A stretch of DNA of 64,000 bases. Source: Chitinophagaceae bacterium 26-R-25 (GTDB taxonomy: Bacteria; Bacteroidota; Bacteroidia; Chitinophagales; Chitinophagaceae). Positions 34,242 to 42,782 of this stretch are shown piece after piece. The translations under genes were made by a program, and so were the position numbers. Location: positions 62,001 through 126,000 of the forward strand of contig JARWSJ010000002.1 in the NCBI GenBank assembly GCA_029906195.1, given 5' to 3'. Position 1 is the stretch's first letter, and the number at the start of each line of letters is the position of its first letter. The notes beneath the pieces are model-generated. The model worked only from the letters and a program-made list of their open reading frames with translations. It ran no database searches and had not been told where the DNA came from.

Positions 34242-35723
34242 ATGCAGAATAAAACAATGATGCAGTTTTTCGAGTGGTATTGTTCACAGGATGACTGTTT
34301 ATGGAAGGAGTTAAAAGTAGAAACTAACAGACTTGTAGAACTCGGTATTACGTCTCTCTGGCTGCCACCCGCTTACAAGGGAATGAAAGGCATTTCATCT
34401 GAAGGCTATGATGTGTATGACCTTTATGATCTCGGTGAATTCAATCAACAAGGAACAGTTCGCACAAAGTATGGCACTAAACAGGAATACATTGATGCTG
34501 TAAAAACAGCTCGTGCCGCAGGTTTGAAGATCTATGTTGATATTGTATTGAATCACATGGGGGGCGGCGAACGTGAAATAGTAAGAGCGCGAAAAGTAAA
34601 TCCCGATAACAGAAATGAATTTATAAGTGATGTGGTGGACGTAGAGGCACACACGAAATTTTCATTTCCCGGAAGAAGTGGACGGTACTCGCAGTTTCAG
34701 TGGGATCATACATGCTTTACAGGCATAGATGCCATTGAAGAAGGGCATCAGCAGATATACAGCATTCAAAATGATTTTGGTGAAGGCTGGGAAGATATCT
34801 TTCACGACGAAAAAGGAAACTTTGATTTTCTTATGTTGTCGGACATAGAATTCAGAAATCCGCATGTAAGATATGAGTTGAAAAAATGGATCAAATGGTA
34901 TTATGACACTGTGCAGTTTGATGGGCTGCGACTCGATGCTGTGAAACATATTCCGCATCACTTCTTTAACAACTGGATAGACTATATCAAACGCGAAATC
35001 GATGCTGATTTATTTTTTGTTGGCGAGTGTTGGTTCACTGAGAACAATCACGAGCTCTTGAAATACATTGAAGTAACGGACGGCAGAATGCATTTGTTTG
35101 ATACTGTGCTCCACCATAAATTTCACTACGCTTCACGGGCAGGAAGTGATTACGATCTTACCACTATTTTCAATGATACGCTTATTGCTGCAAAACCAGC
35201 GCTCGCCGTAACGTTTGTTGAAAACCACGACACGCAGCCATTGCAGGCATTGGAAGCAGTAGTAGAGCATTGGTTCAAATCAATTGCATACGCGATCATT
35301 TTACTGCGACAAGAAGGTTATCCATGTATTTTTCATCCCGATTTATATGGGACAAATTACGTTGGCCAGGGCTGCGATGGCAACTACTATGACATCCATT
35401 TGCCCAAAGTAGACGAATTGGAAAAATTGTTGTTGCTAAGAAAAGAGTACGCTTATGGTACACAGCGCGATTACATCGACAACTATCATTGCATCGGCTG
35501 GACACGCGAAGGAATTGCAGAAAAGAAAAACTCAGGCACCGCTGTTTTAATCTCCAACAACGGCGAACAACACAAACGCATGGAGATAGGTAAACACCAT
35601 GCCGGAAAAGTATTCGTCGATTGCCTGCAACATCACCACGGCAATGTAACCATTGATGAGCATGGGTTTGGGGAGTTTTGGGTGGCGCCGTCGAGTGTAT
35701 CTGTGTGGGTGGTGAGGAATTAA
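34242..35723 (+). CDS. Cytoplasmic alpha-amylase (GH13, bacterial liquefying type)
   Basis: About 493 aa from the ATG at 34242, without signal peptide, so intracellular. All four GH13 motifs are present: I VDIVLNHMGG, II GLRLDAVKHI with nucleophile Asp232, III FFVGECW with acid/base Glu262, and IV FVENHDTQP with Asp330. Spacing and the start MMQFFEWYC match the Bacillus-type GH13_5 amylases. It should cleave alpha-1,4 bonds of starch, glycogen or maltodextrins inside the cell. Its last codons (Arg-Asn-stop) come from a repeat arm. It is convergent with the SusD gene; a link to that uptake pair is only suggestive. Confidence 0.95.
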   Translation: MQNKTMMQFFEWYCSQDDCLWKELKVETNRLVELGITSLWLPPAYKGMKGISSEGYDVYDLYDLGEFNQQGTVRTKYGTKQEYIDAVKTARAAGLKIYVDIVLNHMGGGEREIVRARKVNPDNRNEFISDVVDVEAHTKFSFPGRSGRYSQFQWDHTCFTGIDAIEEGHQQIYSIQNDFGEGWEDIFHDEKGNFDFLMLSDIEFRNPHVRYELKKWIKWYYDTVQFDGLRLDAVKHIPHHFFNNWIDYIKREIDADLFFVGECWFTENNHELLKYIEVTDGRMHLFDTVLHHKFHYASRAGSDYDLTTIFNDTLIAAKPALAVTFVENHDTQPLQALEAVVEHWFKSIAYAIILLRQEGYPCIFHPDLYGTNYVGQGCDGNYYDIHLPKVDELEKLLLLRKEYAYGTQRDYIDNYHCIGWTREGIAEKKNSGTAVLISNNGEQHKRMEIGKHHAGKVFVDCLQHHHGNVTIDEHGFGEFWVAPSSVSVWVVRN

Positions 35724-35853
35724 GAATTAAGAATTTGTTCCTTTGTAACATGTTGATTAGATCTAGTCGCTGTTCTCAAATTCAAAGAGGTGAAATACTG
35801 TAACGAAAGATCGACTCATAGCATTCTTAATTCTTAATTCCTAATTCTTAATT
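35715..35853. repeat. Inverted word cassette, AATTAAG family
   Basis: The left arm (35715-35735) supplies the amylase stop codon. The right arm (35822-35853) lies just before the SusD stop. The centre contains the core AACGAAAGATCGACTCATAG. Confidence 0.85.
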
Positions 35854-35859
35854 GATTCC

Positions 35860-37359
35860 CTATTTGTCCCACCAAACCCTTCCGTTCAAATCATCTTTGC
35901 CATTTAAGCCGGACTGCTGCGACACTGCGGCTTTGTAATTAGTGCCATTGATGGTTTGCTCGGTAGTTGGATAACCTTGCCTGCGTGGAATGGGAATGTT
36001 GTTGTTGTTGGGTGCGGGCGACAAAGTTGGATAGCCGGTTCTTCTCCACTCGGCCCATGCTTCGTAACCGTTCGTATACAAGTGCACCCATTTTTGATAA
36101 CCGATTTGTTTCAGTGCATCTGTTGCGCTATACTTCACTGAAGGCTGGGCCATTAACACTGCCAGGCCAGTTGTATCACCTGTGTCGGTTGGATCATAAT
36201 TCTTTTCAGGAGGATTGCCGCTTGCATTGTAATCCTTCAAATAATTTCTGTTCCATTGTCTTATAGATGCTTCAATGCCTTTGTTGTAAAAGGTTTCAGC
36301 ACTTGCATCGCCCCCACTTATCCATCCGATCTTTGCAGCTTCGGCCTGGGCAAACAAAAGTTCCGCATAAGTGACAATGAATGTCGGCGCATTCTGTGAG
36401 CGTATGTGCAAGCCTGTGTAAGAGACATCGGCTGTTTTGATATTTGCAATGGCATCGCCATCAAGTCCGTAAGGGACACCCACGTAATCGCCATGACTGT
36501 TCTTGTCCGCAAATGTTGGCAGGCGTGGATCTTTAAGCGGTTTCATGTAGTTGACCAATGTCGCACCAGTCCAATACCATTGGCGGTTTTGCACTTCATC
36601 CACATAATACCAATAGTTCTCGTAATTGGCCTCCGGCAAATGCGCATACACAGCATTTTGACTGTTGTCGGTAAACACGCCTGCTTGCATGGCATCATTG
36701 AATTGAGCCTTTCCCGTTGTAGCATCAACCTTCGACAATCGCAGCGCCATGATCATGCGCATGGAGTTGGCAAACATGCGCCATTTATCCATGTCTCCGT
36801 CATACAGGATGTCGCCTGTTATGGCATTGCCATTATCAATTTGTGCAGCCGCTTCTTTCAATTCCTTGAAGAGATCGTTGTAGATATCCTGTTGCTTATC
36901 GTAAGAAGGTGCAGGGTTTTCTTTTCCTTTCAATGCATTGGTGTAAGGAATATCGCCCCATCTGTCTGTCATTTGCCAGAAATAAAAAGCTTTCAAAATT
37001 CTTGCGACTGCTTTTTGATTTGCCGGAGAACCTTCGTTTACATTGTAGCTTTTTGCATTAAGGACGTTGTATAAATTCTCCAACGGTTGTGAGTAAATAT
37101 CATAGAAATCAAAACTCACCACAGTGTATCGTGAGTTGTCTGTGTAAGGAAGTTCGGACCAATGTTGTGCATAGAGTATGCCATAGGAAGATTCAATCTC
37201 ATCTGTCATGTGATTGATCGCATACGTGAGCAACTGTGCATTGGATGCATTGGTCGGCGCATTCGGATTGACGTTGATGTTATCAGGAAATTTAGTACAA
37301 CCCGTTTGGCCCATACCTATCGCAGTGATAAAAAGTATATAGATTAAGTAGTTTTTCAT
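35860..37359 (-). CDS. SusD/RagB-family nutrient-binding outer-membrane lipoprotein
   Basis: About 499 aa from the ATG at 37359. That start gives the lipoprotein signal MKNYLIYILFITAIGMGQTGC; the upstream ATG at 37383 would overlap the susC end and is rejected. The body has the SusD-like helical repeats (NVLNAKSYNVNEGSPAN; ARILKAFYFWQMTDRWGDIPY; FIVTYAELLFAQAEAA) and ends RVWWDK. It should cap the SusC channel and bind the ligand at the cell surface. The Sus pair may take up glycans or peptides; no glycosidase or peptidase is in the same operon. Confidence 0.93.
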   Translation of the reverse strand: MKNYLIYILFITAIGMGQTGCTKFPDNINVNPNAPTNASNAQLLTYAINHMTDEIESSYGILYAQHWSELPYTDNSRYTVVSFDFYDIYSQPLENLYNVLNAKSYNVNEGSPANQKAVARILKAFYFWQMTDRWGDIPYTNALKGKENPAPSYDKQQDIYNDLFKELKEAAAQIDNGNAITGDILYDGDMDKWRMFANSMRMIMALRLSKVDATTGKAQFNDAMQAGVFTDNSQNAVYAHLPEANYENYWYYVDEVQNRQWYWTGATLVNYMKPLKDPRLPTFADKNSHGDYVGVPYGLDGDAIANIKTADVSYTGLHIRSQNAPTFIVTYAELLFAQAEAAKIGWISGGDASAETFYNKGIEASIRQWNRNYLKDYNASGNPPEKNYDPTDTGDTTGLAVLMAQPSVKYSATDALKQIGYQKWVHLYTNGYEAWAEWRRTGYPTLSPAPNNNNIPIPRRQGYPTTEQTINGTNYKAAVSQQSGLNGKDDLNGRVWWDK

Positions 37360-37369
37360 GACGTGTTGT

Positions 37370-40300
37370 TTAAAAATTAACATTAAGATTTAAACCATAG
37401 GAACGAACTGTAGCCAGCTGCCCGGTCTCCAACCAATTCAGGGAAGATGAGCCGGTAGCCAGTTCTGCAGGATTCACGCCCTTGGGTGCCTTCTGCCATA
37501 TCATGAAAGGATTTCTCGCGATAAACGCAATGTTGATGCTTCTGAAGGGAAGCTTTGCATAGTTTGCTTTTGCAAATGTGTAGCCCAGTCGCATCTCTCT
37601 CATTCTAATGTAAGAAGCATCATAGGCCCACTCTTCATACACTTGTGTGCCGATTGTATTTCTGTAATAGGTTCTCGCGGAAACATAGGCCGAAACGTCC
37701 TGTCCGCTTGCTGCGGAAATACCCTCTATTTTAAAGCCGCCTCCTTCTGCCAATGGATCGCGTATGTTTTTTCCTTTATCATTCATTGCCGCAGTTTCAG
37801 CAGTCTGTCCGCTTTTAACGGCAAGCATTCTTGTCCAGCTAATGAATTTGCCTCCGCCCTGGAAATCTATATTGGCAGTAAAATCAAAGTTTTTCCAGGT
37901 AACGGTATTCATCCATCCGCCTGTAAACTTAGGAATAGCTGTGCCGAGATTATGGCCCGATTCATATAGCGGCATGTTGTTTGTGCCGAGTAACACTTTC
38001 CCTGTTTTCGGATCGCGCTTATAGCCATTGCCCACGATGGTTCCAAATGGTTCACCCACATTTGCCAGCAAGTACATGCTTACTCTTGCGTATGTATTTT
38101 GATCCAGCAGTATGGAATTCAAGCCCGGATACAGTTCCAGTAGCTTGTTTTTGTTGTAAGCGTAATTGAAAGTAGTGCTCCAATTCGTATTCTTTGTTTT
38201 TACCGGAATCGCATTTACAGATATTTCCAAACCTTTATTTTGAATATTACCTGCATTGATCACATACTTTTGGTAGCCACTTGCACCGGAAATATCAAGA
38301 TCCAAAATCGCCTTCTTATTTTCCTGGCGATAATAGGTAGCACTAATGCCTAAACGGTCTTTGAAGAAGCGAAGATCAAGTCCTGCTTCATAAGCGGTAG
38401 ATAGCGAAGGCTCGAGCGATCCGTTGGAAAGACTATCCGGAACAAACTCGGGAAAGTTGCCGTTGTAAGGTTGGCCAAGATTATAAAATGATGTTGTTTT
38501 GTATGGACGAAGATCTGCGCCGGCCTGTGCAAAGCTCAAGCGCGCTTTGCCGTATGAAAGTGGTTGCCATTTTAATAACTCGCTAAACACCAAGCTGGCA
38601 GATACTGATGGATATAAATAAGCATTGTTGTCTGGCGGCAATGTTGATGAAATATCCCTGCGCAGGGTGGCATCCAAAAAGTAGGTATTGTTATAACCGA
38701 GTGTTAAAGAACCGTATGCACTTCTTACTTCTTTTTTGAGCAGATAATTTTCAACGTTTGGTCTTTCCAGGGAATTGGCAATGTTGTAAAAGCCCGGTGT
38801 TACCAGCCCACCAACTGTTTCTTGATATAGGTAAGAATAATTCTGTTTCAAAATATTTCCACCCAAAGCAGCCGCAACAGAAAACTTGCCGAACTCTTTA
38901 TTGTACTGCGCCAGGAATTCGTAGTTGTTCTCCTTGTTTTCATATTTACCGATCGAGAACATTGGTGTTCCTCTTCCGCCTTCTGCGTTACGTTTATCAA
39001 TGTTTTGTGTGTAGTTATCCTGTCTTATAAAACCACTAACCTGCAAGCCGGGAACAATAGTGTAGGCAACGCCTACATTCCCAAAAAACCTGTCGCGTGA
39101 GTCATGGGCAGGATTTTCATATGCATCAAAATATGGGTTGTTCCAGTCGATCGGTGTCATGTCATCGTAAATGCCTTCATCATTCGGATCGTTTACGTTC
39201 CATTGGTAAAAGGTGCCATCAGAATATTTGTATTGCTTAAGCTTATTCATATCAAGGTTGCGCTCGAACCACTGATACATATTTCTGGAACCCAATGCCT
39301 GGTAGCCCTGCGATGGCCTTTGGGCGTTGTTATTAGCGTAATTGATGTTGGCGGAAACAGTAAGATTTGATAAGACATTAATGCTTCCATTTAGAGCCAG
39401 GTTATTTCTTCTTAAAAATGTATTTGGCTCAATGCCTTTGATGTTTGTGTTGTTATAGGACAATCTGAAGCTGGTGTTTTCTCCGCCTCCTGCAAATGAA
39501 ATGCTGTTGTTGATCGTATGTCCTGTTTCAAAATAGTCTTTGATGTTATCCGGTTGCGGAACGAATGGAGTTGCTTTCCCAAAGTCGGGATCGGCAGGGT
39601 AGAAGCTGTATTGATGCCTTACCGGAGTGCCATCCATCTTGGGTCCCCAGCTTTCATCCCATGTTCCGTCAACGTATTTGGTTTCTACACCATTTATATC
39701 AATGGTTGGGAAATTCAAGCTGGAACCCGCTCCGTAAATGTCTTGCAACGGCATATAATTTCCAGCCTTATCCAAAGTAAAAGAAGAGCTGAAATTAACA
39801 GTGGGTTTTCTGTTCCTGCTTCCTTTTTTTGTAGTGATCATAATGGCGCCGTATTGACCCCGCAGTCCGTACAATGCTGCGGCAGCGGGACCTTTCAGCA
39901 CGTTGATGGATTCCACGTCATCCGGGTTGATATCCTGCGAAATATTGCCATAGTCACGACCGTTTTTAGTGGCGTAGTTGCTGTTGGCAATAGGCGTGCC
40001 ATCTAACACAATCAAAGGTTCGCCTTCACCCGTAATAGAGTTAATACCACGCAACAGGATTTTTTGTGTTCCTCCCATGCTGGCGGCAGAAGAACCTGAA
40101 AGTTGTACACCGGAAATTTTTCCTGCAAGCGAGCCAATAACGTTTTGCTCTTTTGCAGCCGTAAGATTCTCACCGCTTATTTGTTGCGTAGAATAACCGA
40201 TAGATCGCTCTTTGCGGGTAATGCCGAGTGCTGTTACAACTACCTCGGACAAATTTCCTCCTTGTTGTAAAACGACATTGTAGGCGTTGCCGGAAGTAAG

Positions 40301-40555
40301 GGTTACTTCTTGTGTAGCAAACCCGGTGGAAGAAATTTCAAGAACAGGATTTGTTCCGGAAGCTTCAATCCTGAAATTTCCTTTTTCATCTGTGCTGACT
40401 GTTTTTTGTGTTCCTCTCTGGTGAACCGTGGCAAATGGTACAGGACTATTTTTGGCGTCCCTGACAGTGCCGGTAATGAGCCGTGTCTGACAAATGGCAA
40501 CATGCTGCTGAAGCACTAGCAGGCATAGGAATGCCAGTGTAATTGCAATTCTCAT
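37370..40555 (-). CDS. SusC/RagA-family TonB-linked outer-membrane transporter
   Basis: About 1061 aa from the ATG at 40555, which gives the signal peptide MRIAITLAFLCLLVLQQHVAICQ. The carboxypeptidase-regulatory domain (ITGTVRDAKNSPVPFATV), the SusC signature (LSEVVVTALGI) and the plug (GGTQKILLRGINSITGEGEPLIV; NPDDVESINVLKGPAAAALYG) are followed by a full barrel. The gene ends only 10 bp before the SusD ATG, so the two are one operon. The ligand is unknown. Confidence 0.95.
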   Translation of the reverse strand: MRIAITLAFLCLLVLQQHVAICQTRLITGTVRDAKNSPVPFATVHQRGTQKTVSTDEKGNFRIEASGTNPVLEISSTGFATQEVTLTSGNAYNVVLQQGGNLSEVVVTALGITRKERSIGYSTQQISGENLTAAKEQNVIGSLAGKISGVQLSGSSAASMGGTQKILLRGINSITGEGEPLIVLDGTPIANSNYATKNGRDYGNISQDINPDDVESINVLKGPAAAALYGLRGQYGAIMITTKKGSRNRKPTVNFSSSFTLDKAGNYMPLQDIYGAGSSLNFPTIDINGVETKYVDGTWDESWGPKMDGTPVRHQYSFYPADPDFGKATPFVPQPDNIKDYFETGHTINNSISFAGGGENTSFRLSYNNTNIKGIEPNTFLRRNNLALNGSINVLSNLTVSANINYANNNAQRPSQGYQALGSRNMYQWFERNLDMNKLKQYKYSDGTFYQWNVNDPNDEGIYDDMTPIDWNNPYFDAYENPAHDSRDRFFGNVGVAYTIVPGLQVSGFIRQDNYTQNIDKRNAEGGRGTPMFSIGKYENKENNYEFLAQYNKEFGKFSVAAALGGNILKQNYSYLYQETVGGLVTPGFYNIANSLERPNVENYLLKKEVRSAYGSLTLGYNNTYFLDATLRRDISSTLPPDNNAYLYPSVSASLVFSELLKWQPLSYGKARLSFAQAGADLRPYKTTSFYNLGQPYNGNFPEFVPDSLSNGSLEPSLSTAYEAGLDLRFFKDRLGISATYYRQENKKAILDLDISGASGYQKYVINAGNIQNKGLEISVNAIPVKTKNTNWSTTFNYAYNKNKLLELYPGLNSILLDQNTYARVSMYLLANVGEPFGTIVGNGYKRDPKTGKVLLGTNNMPLYESGHNLGTAIPKFTGGWMNTVTWKNFDFTANIDFQGGGKFISWTRMLAVKSGQTAETAAMNDKGKNIRDPLAEGGGFKIEGISAASGQDVSAYVSARTYYRNTIGTQVYEEWAYDASYIRMREMRLGYTFAKANYAKLPFRSINIAFIARNPFMIWQKAPKGVNPAELATGSSSLNWLETGQLATVRSYGLNLNVNF

Positions 40556-40635
40556 GGCAGATGGGTTTTTTTTAAGGTTAGACAATATATGGTGTTAAGA
40601 ATAAACGCTCTTCGAATGGAAAGCAAAGGCCTGGC

Positions 40636-40759
40636 TTAGTTATTAGTTATTAGTTGTTGGGCGTCAGGCATAATACTCACGATAAAATGAGGATGGTTGA
40701 ATGTAATTCTGAAAACGGATCTTTAAAGTCTAACAACCAACAACCAACAACTAACAACT
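40636..40759. repeat. Inverted word cassette, TTAGTTG family
   Basis: Left arm 40636-40660, right arm 40730-40759, centre related to that at 32682-32752. It lies in the susC promoter region. Confidence 0.85.
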
Positions 40760-40849
40760 GTCTTTAGTGGAATCTTCTACTGTGGAATAGAGGCAAAATG
40801 TTGTGCAATAATCAATTAATACAAAATAGCTATTAGTTTTCATAAAGTA

Positions 40850-40882
40850 AACAGGTATGTATACCTGTTTTTTAATTTTTTT
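40850..40882 (+). terminator. Perfect palindrome followed by T run, role unclear
   Basis: The palindrome AACAGGTATGTATACCTGTT is followed by TTTTAATTTTTTT. It could be a plus-strand terminator, but no plus-strand gene precedes it. It could instead be an operator between the divergent susC and flippase genes. Confidence 0.45.
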
Positions 40883-40924
40883 ATAAATGGCATTTCGCTG
40901 GCAATATTTACCTTCGGTGCTTCT

Positions 40925-41007
40925 GCTACTAACGTGTCGCCCCGCTGGGGCTTTTAGAAACATCCGGAGAGTTTAAGACAGCCCCAGCGGGGCGACACGT
41001 TAGTAGG
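40925..41007. repeat. Inverted pair of CCCCAGCGGGGCGACACGTTAGTAG units
   Basis: An inverse unit (40925-40952) and a forward unit (40981-41007) flank ~28 bp. The same unit occurs at 7.9 kb and 55.3-55.5 kb. Confidence 0.85.
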
Positions 41008-41039
41008 CTGTTGTAATGAAGACATGAACCACCGGCATT

Positions 41040-42581
41040 GTGTTCGGATTTTCTAAATTTGCTAAAACAAGAGATGATTTGAGTAGTCTAAAATCCCTGG
41101 CATCACAAACTTTTTGGTACGGTGCCAGTTCCATAGCAGCAAGGTTTCTAGGTTATTTGCTCACGCCATACCTTACCGGGATAATGACCGGAGTTGATTA
41201 CGGTGAAATGAGTATCATGTATGCCGCGATCCCATTTTTTACTGTAATTTTTACTTATGGCATGGAAACAGCTTTCTTTCGCTTCATGCAGAAAGAGCAA
41301 TACAAAGGGCAGGTGTACAGTACCAGTTGCCTTTCCATCATCATCTCAACCGTCACGCTTGCAGCAATAATGTTTGCAGGGCGAAATGGCATTTCCACGC
41401 TGCTCAACATAAAAAATCATCCGGAATACTTTACACTAAGTATAGCGATCATCTCAATCGATACTTTATGCGCACTGCCTTTTGCCAAATTAAGGTTTGA
41501 AGGAAGGCCCATGAAATATGCTGCCATACGTATTTCCGGCATTCTTATCAATATCGGGTTTGTTGTATTGTTTCTATCTGTTATACCGGTATTTAAAAAA
41601 GCGAATCCACACCATCCCATTTCCATTTTTTATAAAGATGATGCAAGCGTTACTTACTATCTTATCGCCAACCTTATATCATCTGCTGCCACTTTTTTAT
41701 TGCTGTCGAAAACGTTTTTTTCTTTTTCATGGAAATTTGATTTCCGTCTTTGGAAAGAAATGATGACCTACTCAGCACCTTTAATCCTCGTTGGTTTTGG
41801 GGGTGTAATTAATGAGACATTCGACCGTATAATGCTTGACTGGTGGTCGCCTTCATTAACGCCGGAAGCTAAAAAGCTTGATGTAGGAATTTACAGCGCC
41901 TGTTATAAACTTTCTTTGTTGATAACGCTCTTTGTGCAGGCATTTAGAATGGGTGCCGAGCCTTTCTTTTTTAAACAGGCGGAGGCAGGCAATGCACAAA
42001 AAACGTATGCCCGTGTAATGAAGTTTTTTGTTATCACGGTTTGTGTGATGTTTCTCGTGGTGGTGTTCTATCTGGAAATCTGGAAATACTTTATCCGCAA
42101 CCAGGTCCTGTGGCAAGGCTTGAAGGTGGTGCCGGTTTTGCTGCTAGCCAATATGTTCCTGGGCATTTACTATAATCTTTCCATCTGGTACAAACTTAGC
42201 AATCGTACAATGGCGGGTGCTTACATTACGATCATTGGTGCAGCCATTACACTTTTGATCAACTATTTCTTTGTACCGCATTTCAGCTATGTGGCGTGTG
42301 CGTGGGCAACCTGCATATGTTATGGCACCATGATGATCATATCGTTTATTTGGGGACAAAAAGAATATCCGGTTCCTTATGCATGGAAAAAATTAGTCGC
42401 CTACATTGTCATCGTAGTGTTACTTTACTTCATACAAAAACTCTTTTATTTCGTCATACCAAACAAAATCGCCAGCATGACATTCGGAACCGTTTTGCTT
42501 TTGGGATATATCGGGTTCATCCTTAAAGTAGAAAAGAAAGAGTTTCAGAAGTTGCCGGTGATAGGGAAATTCATTAAGTAG
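41040..42581 (+). CDS. Polysaccharide flippase (Wzx/MATE-like, MurJ-superfamily)
   Basis: A 513-aa inner-membrane protein with about 14 hydrophobic helices, beginning LKSLASQTFWYGASSIAARFLGYLLTPYLT, the usual start of oligosaccharide-flippase proteins. Charged positions inside helices (FGGVINETFDRIMLDWW) also fit. It probably flips lipid-linked sugars for surface polysaccharide; no glycosyltransferase genes are adjacent. The GTG at 41040 is the best in-frame start I can see; no good ATG or Shine-Dalgarno site is nearby. Its stop codon is followed directly by a word-repeat arm. Confidence 0.88.
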   Translation: MFGFSKFAKTRDDLSSLKSLASQTFWYGASSIAARFLGYLLTPYLTGIMTGVDYGEMSIMYAAIPFFTVIFTYGMETAFFRFMQKEQYKGQVYSTSCLSIIISTVTLAAIMFAGRNGISTLLNIKNHPEYFTLSIAIISIDTLCALPFAKLRFEGRPMKYAAIRISGILINIGFVVLFLSVIPVFKKANPHHPISIFYKDDASVTYYLIANLISSAATFLLLSKTFFSFSWKFDFRLWKEMMTYSAPLILVGFGGVINETFDRIMLDWWSPSLTPEAKKLDVGIYSACYKLSLLITLFVQAFRMGAEPFFFKQAEAGNAQKTYARVMKFFVITVCVMFLVVVFYLEIWKYFIRNQVLWQGLKVVPVLLLANMFLGIYYNLSIWYKLSNRTMAGAYITIIGAAITLLINYFFVPHFSYVACAWATCICYGTMMIISFIWGQKEYPVPYAWKKLVAYIVIVVLLYFIQKLFYFVIPNKIASMTFGTVLLLGYIGFILKVEKKEFQKLPVIGKFIK

Positions 42582-42583
42582 CA

Positions 42584-42782
42584 ATTAAGAATTAGGAATT
42601 AAGAATTAAGAATTGTTGCTGTTTGTCAGTGTGATTTTTAATTCGAGCATAAAGAAGAGGCCGCATTCATTTTTGAATGCGGCCTCTTCTTTATTTGTAA
42701 GACTTTCGTTGAGATATAACCTGCTTCAGTAAAGAAAGATGCACCTAACGAATTCTTAATTCCTAATTCTTAATTCTTAATT
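42584..42782. repeat. Inverted word cassette, AATTAAG/AATTAGG family, with terminator
   Basis: Left arm 42584-42614 and right arm 42751-42782. The right arm encodes the last residues and stop of the tricorn-like gene. The core AAAGATGCACCTAACGAATT precedes the right arm. Confidence 0.88.
42648..42696. terminator. Bidirectional terminator
   Basis: AATAAAGAAGAGGCCGCATT pairs perfectly with its reverse complement around a TTTT-centred loop. It serves the convergent flippase and tricorn genes. Confidence 0.92.
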
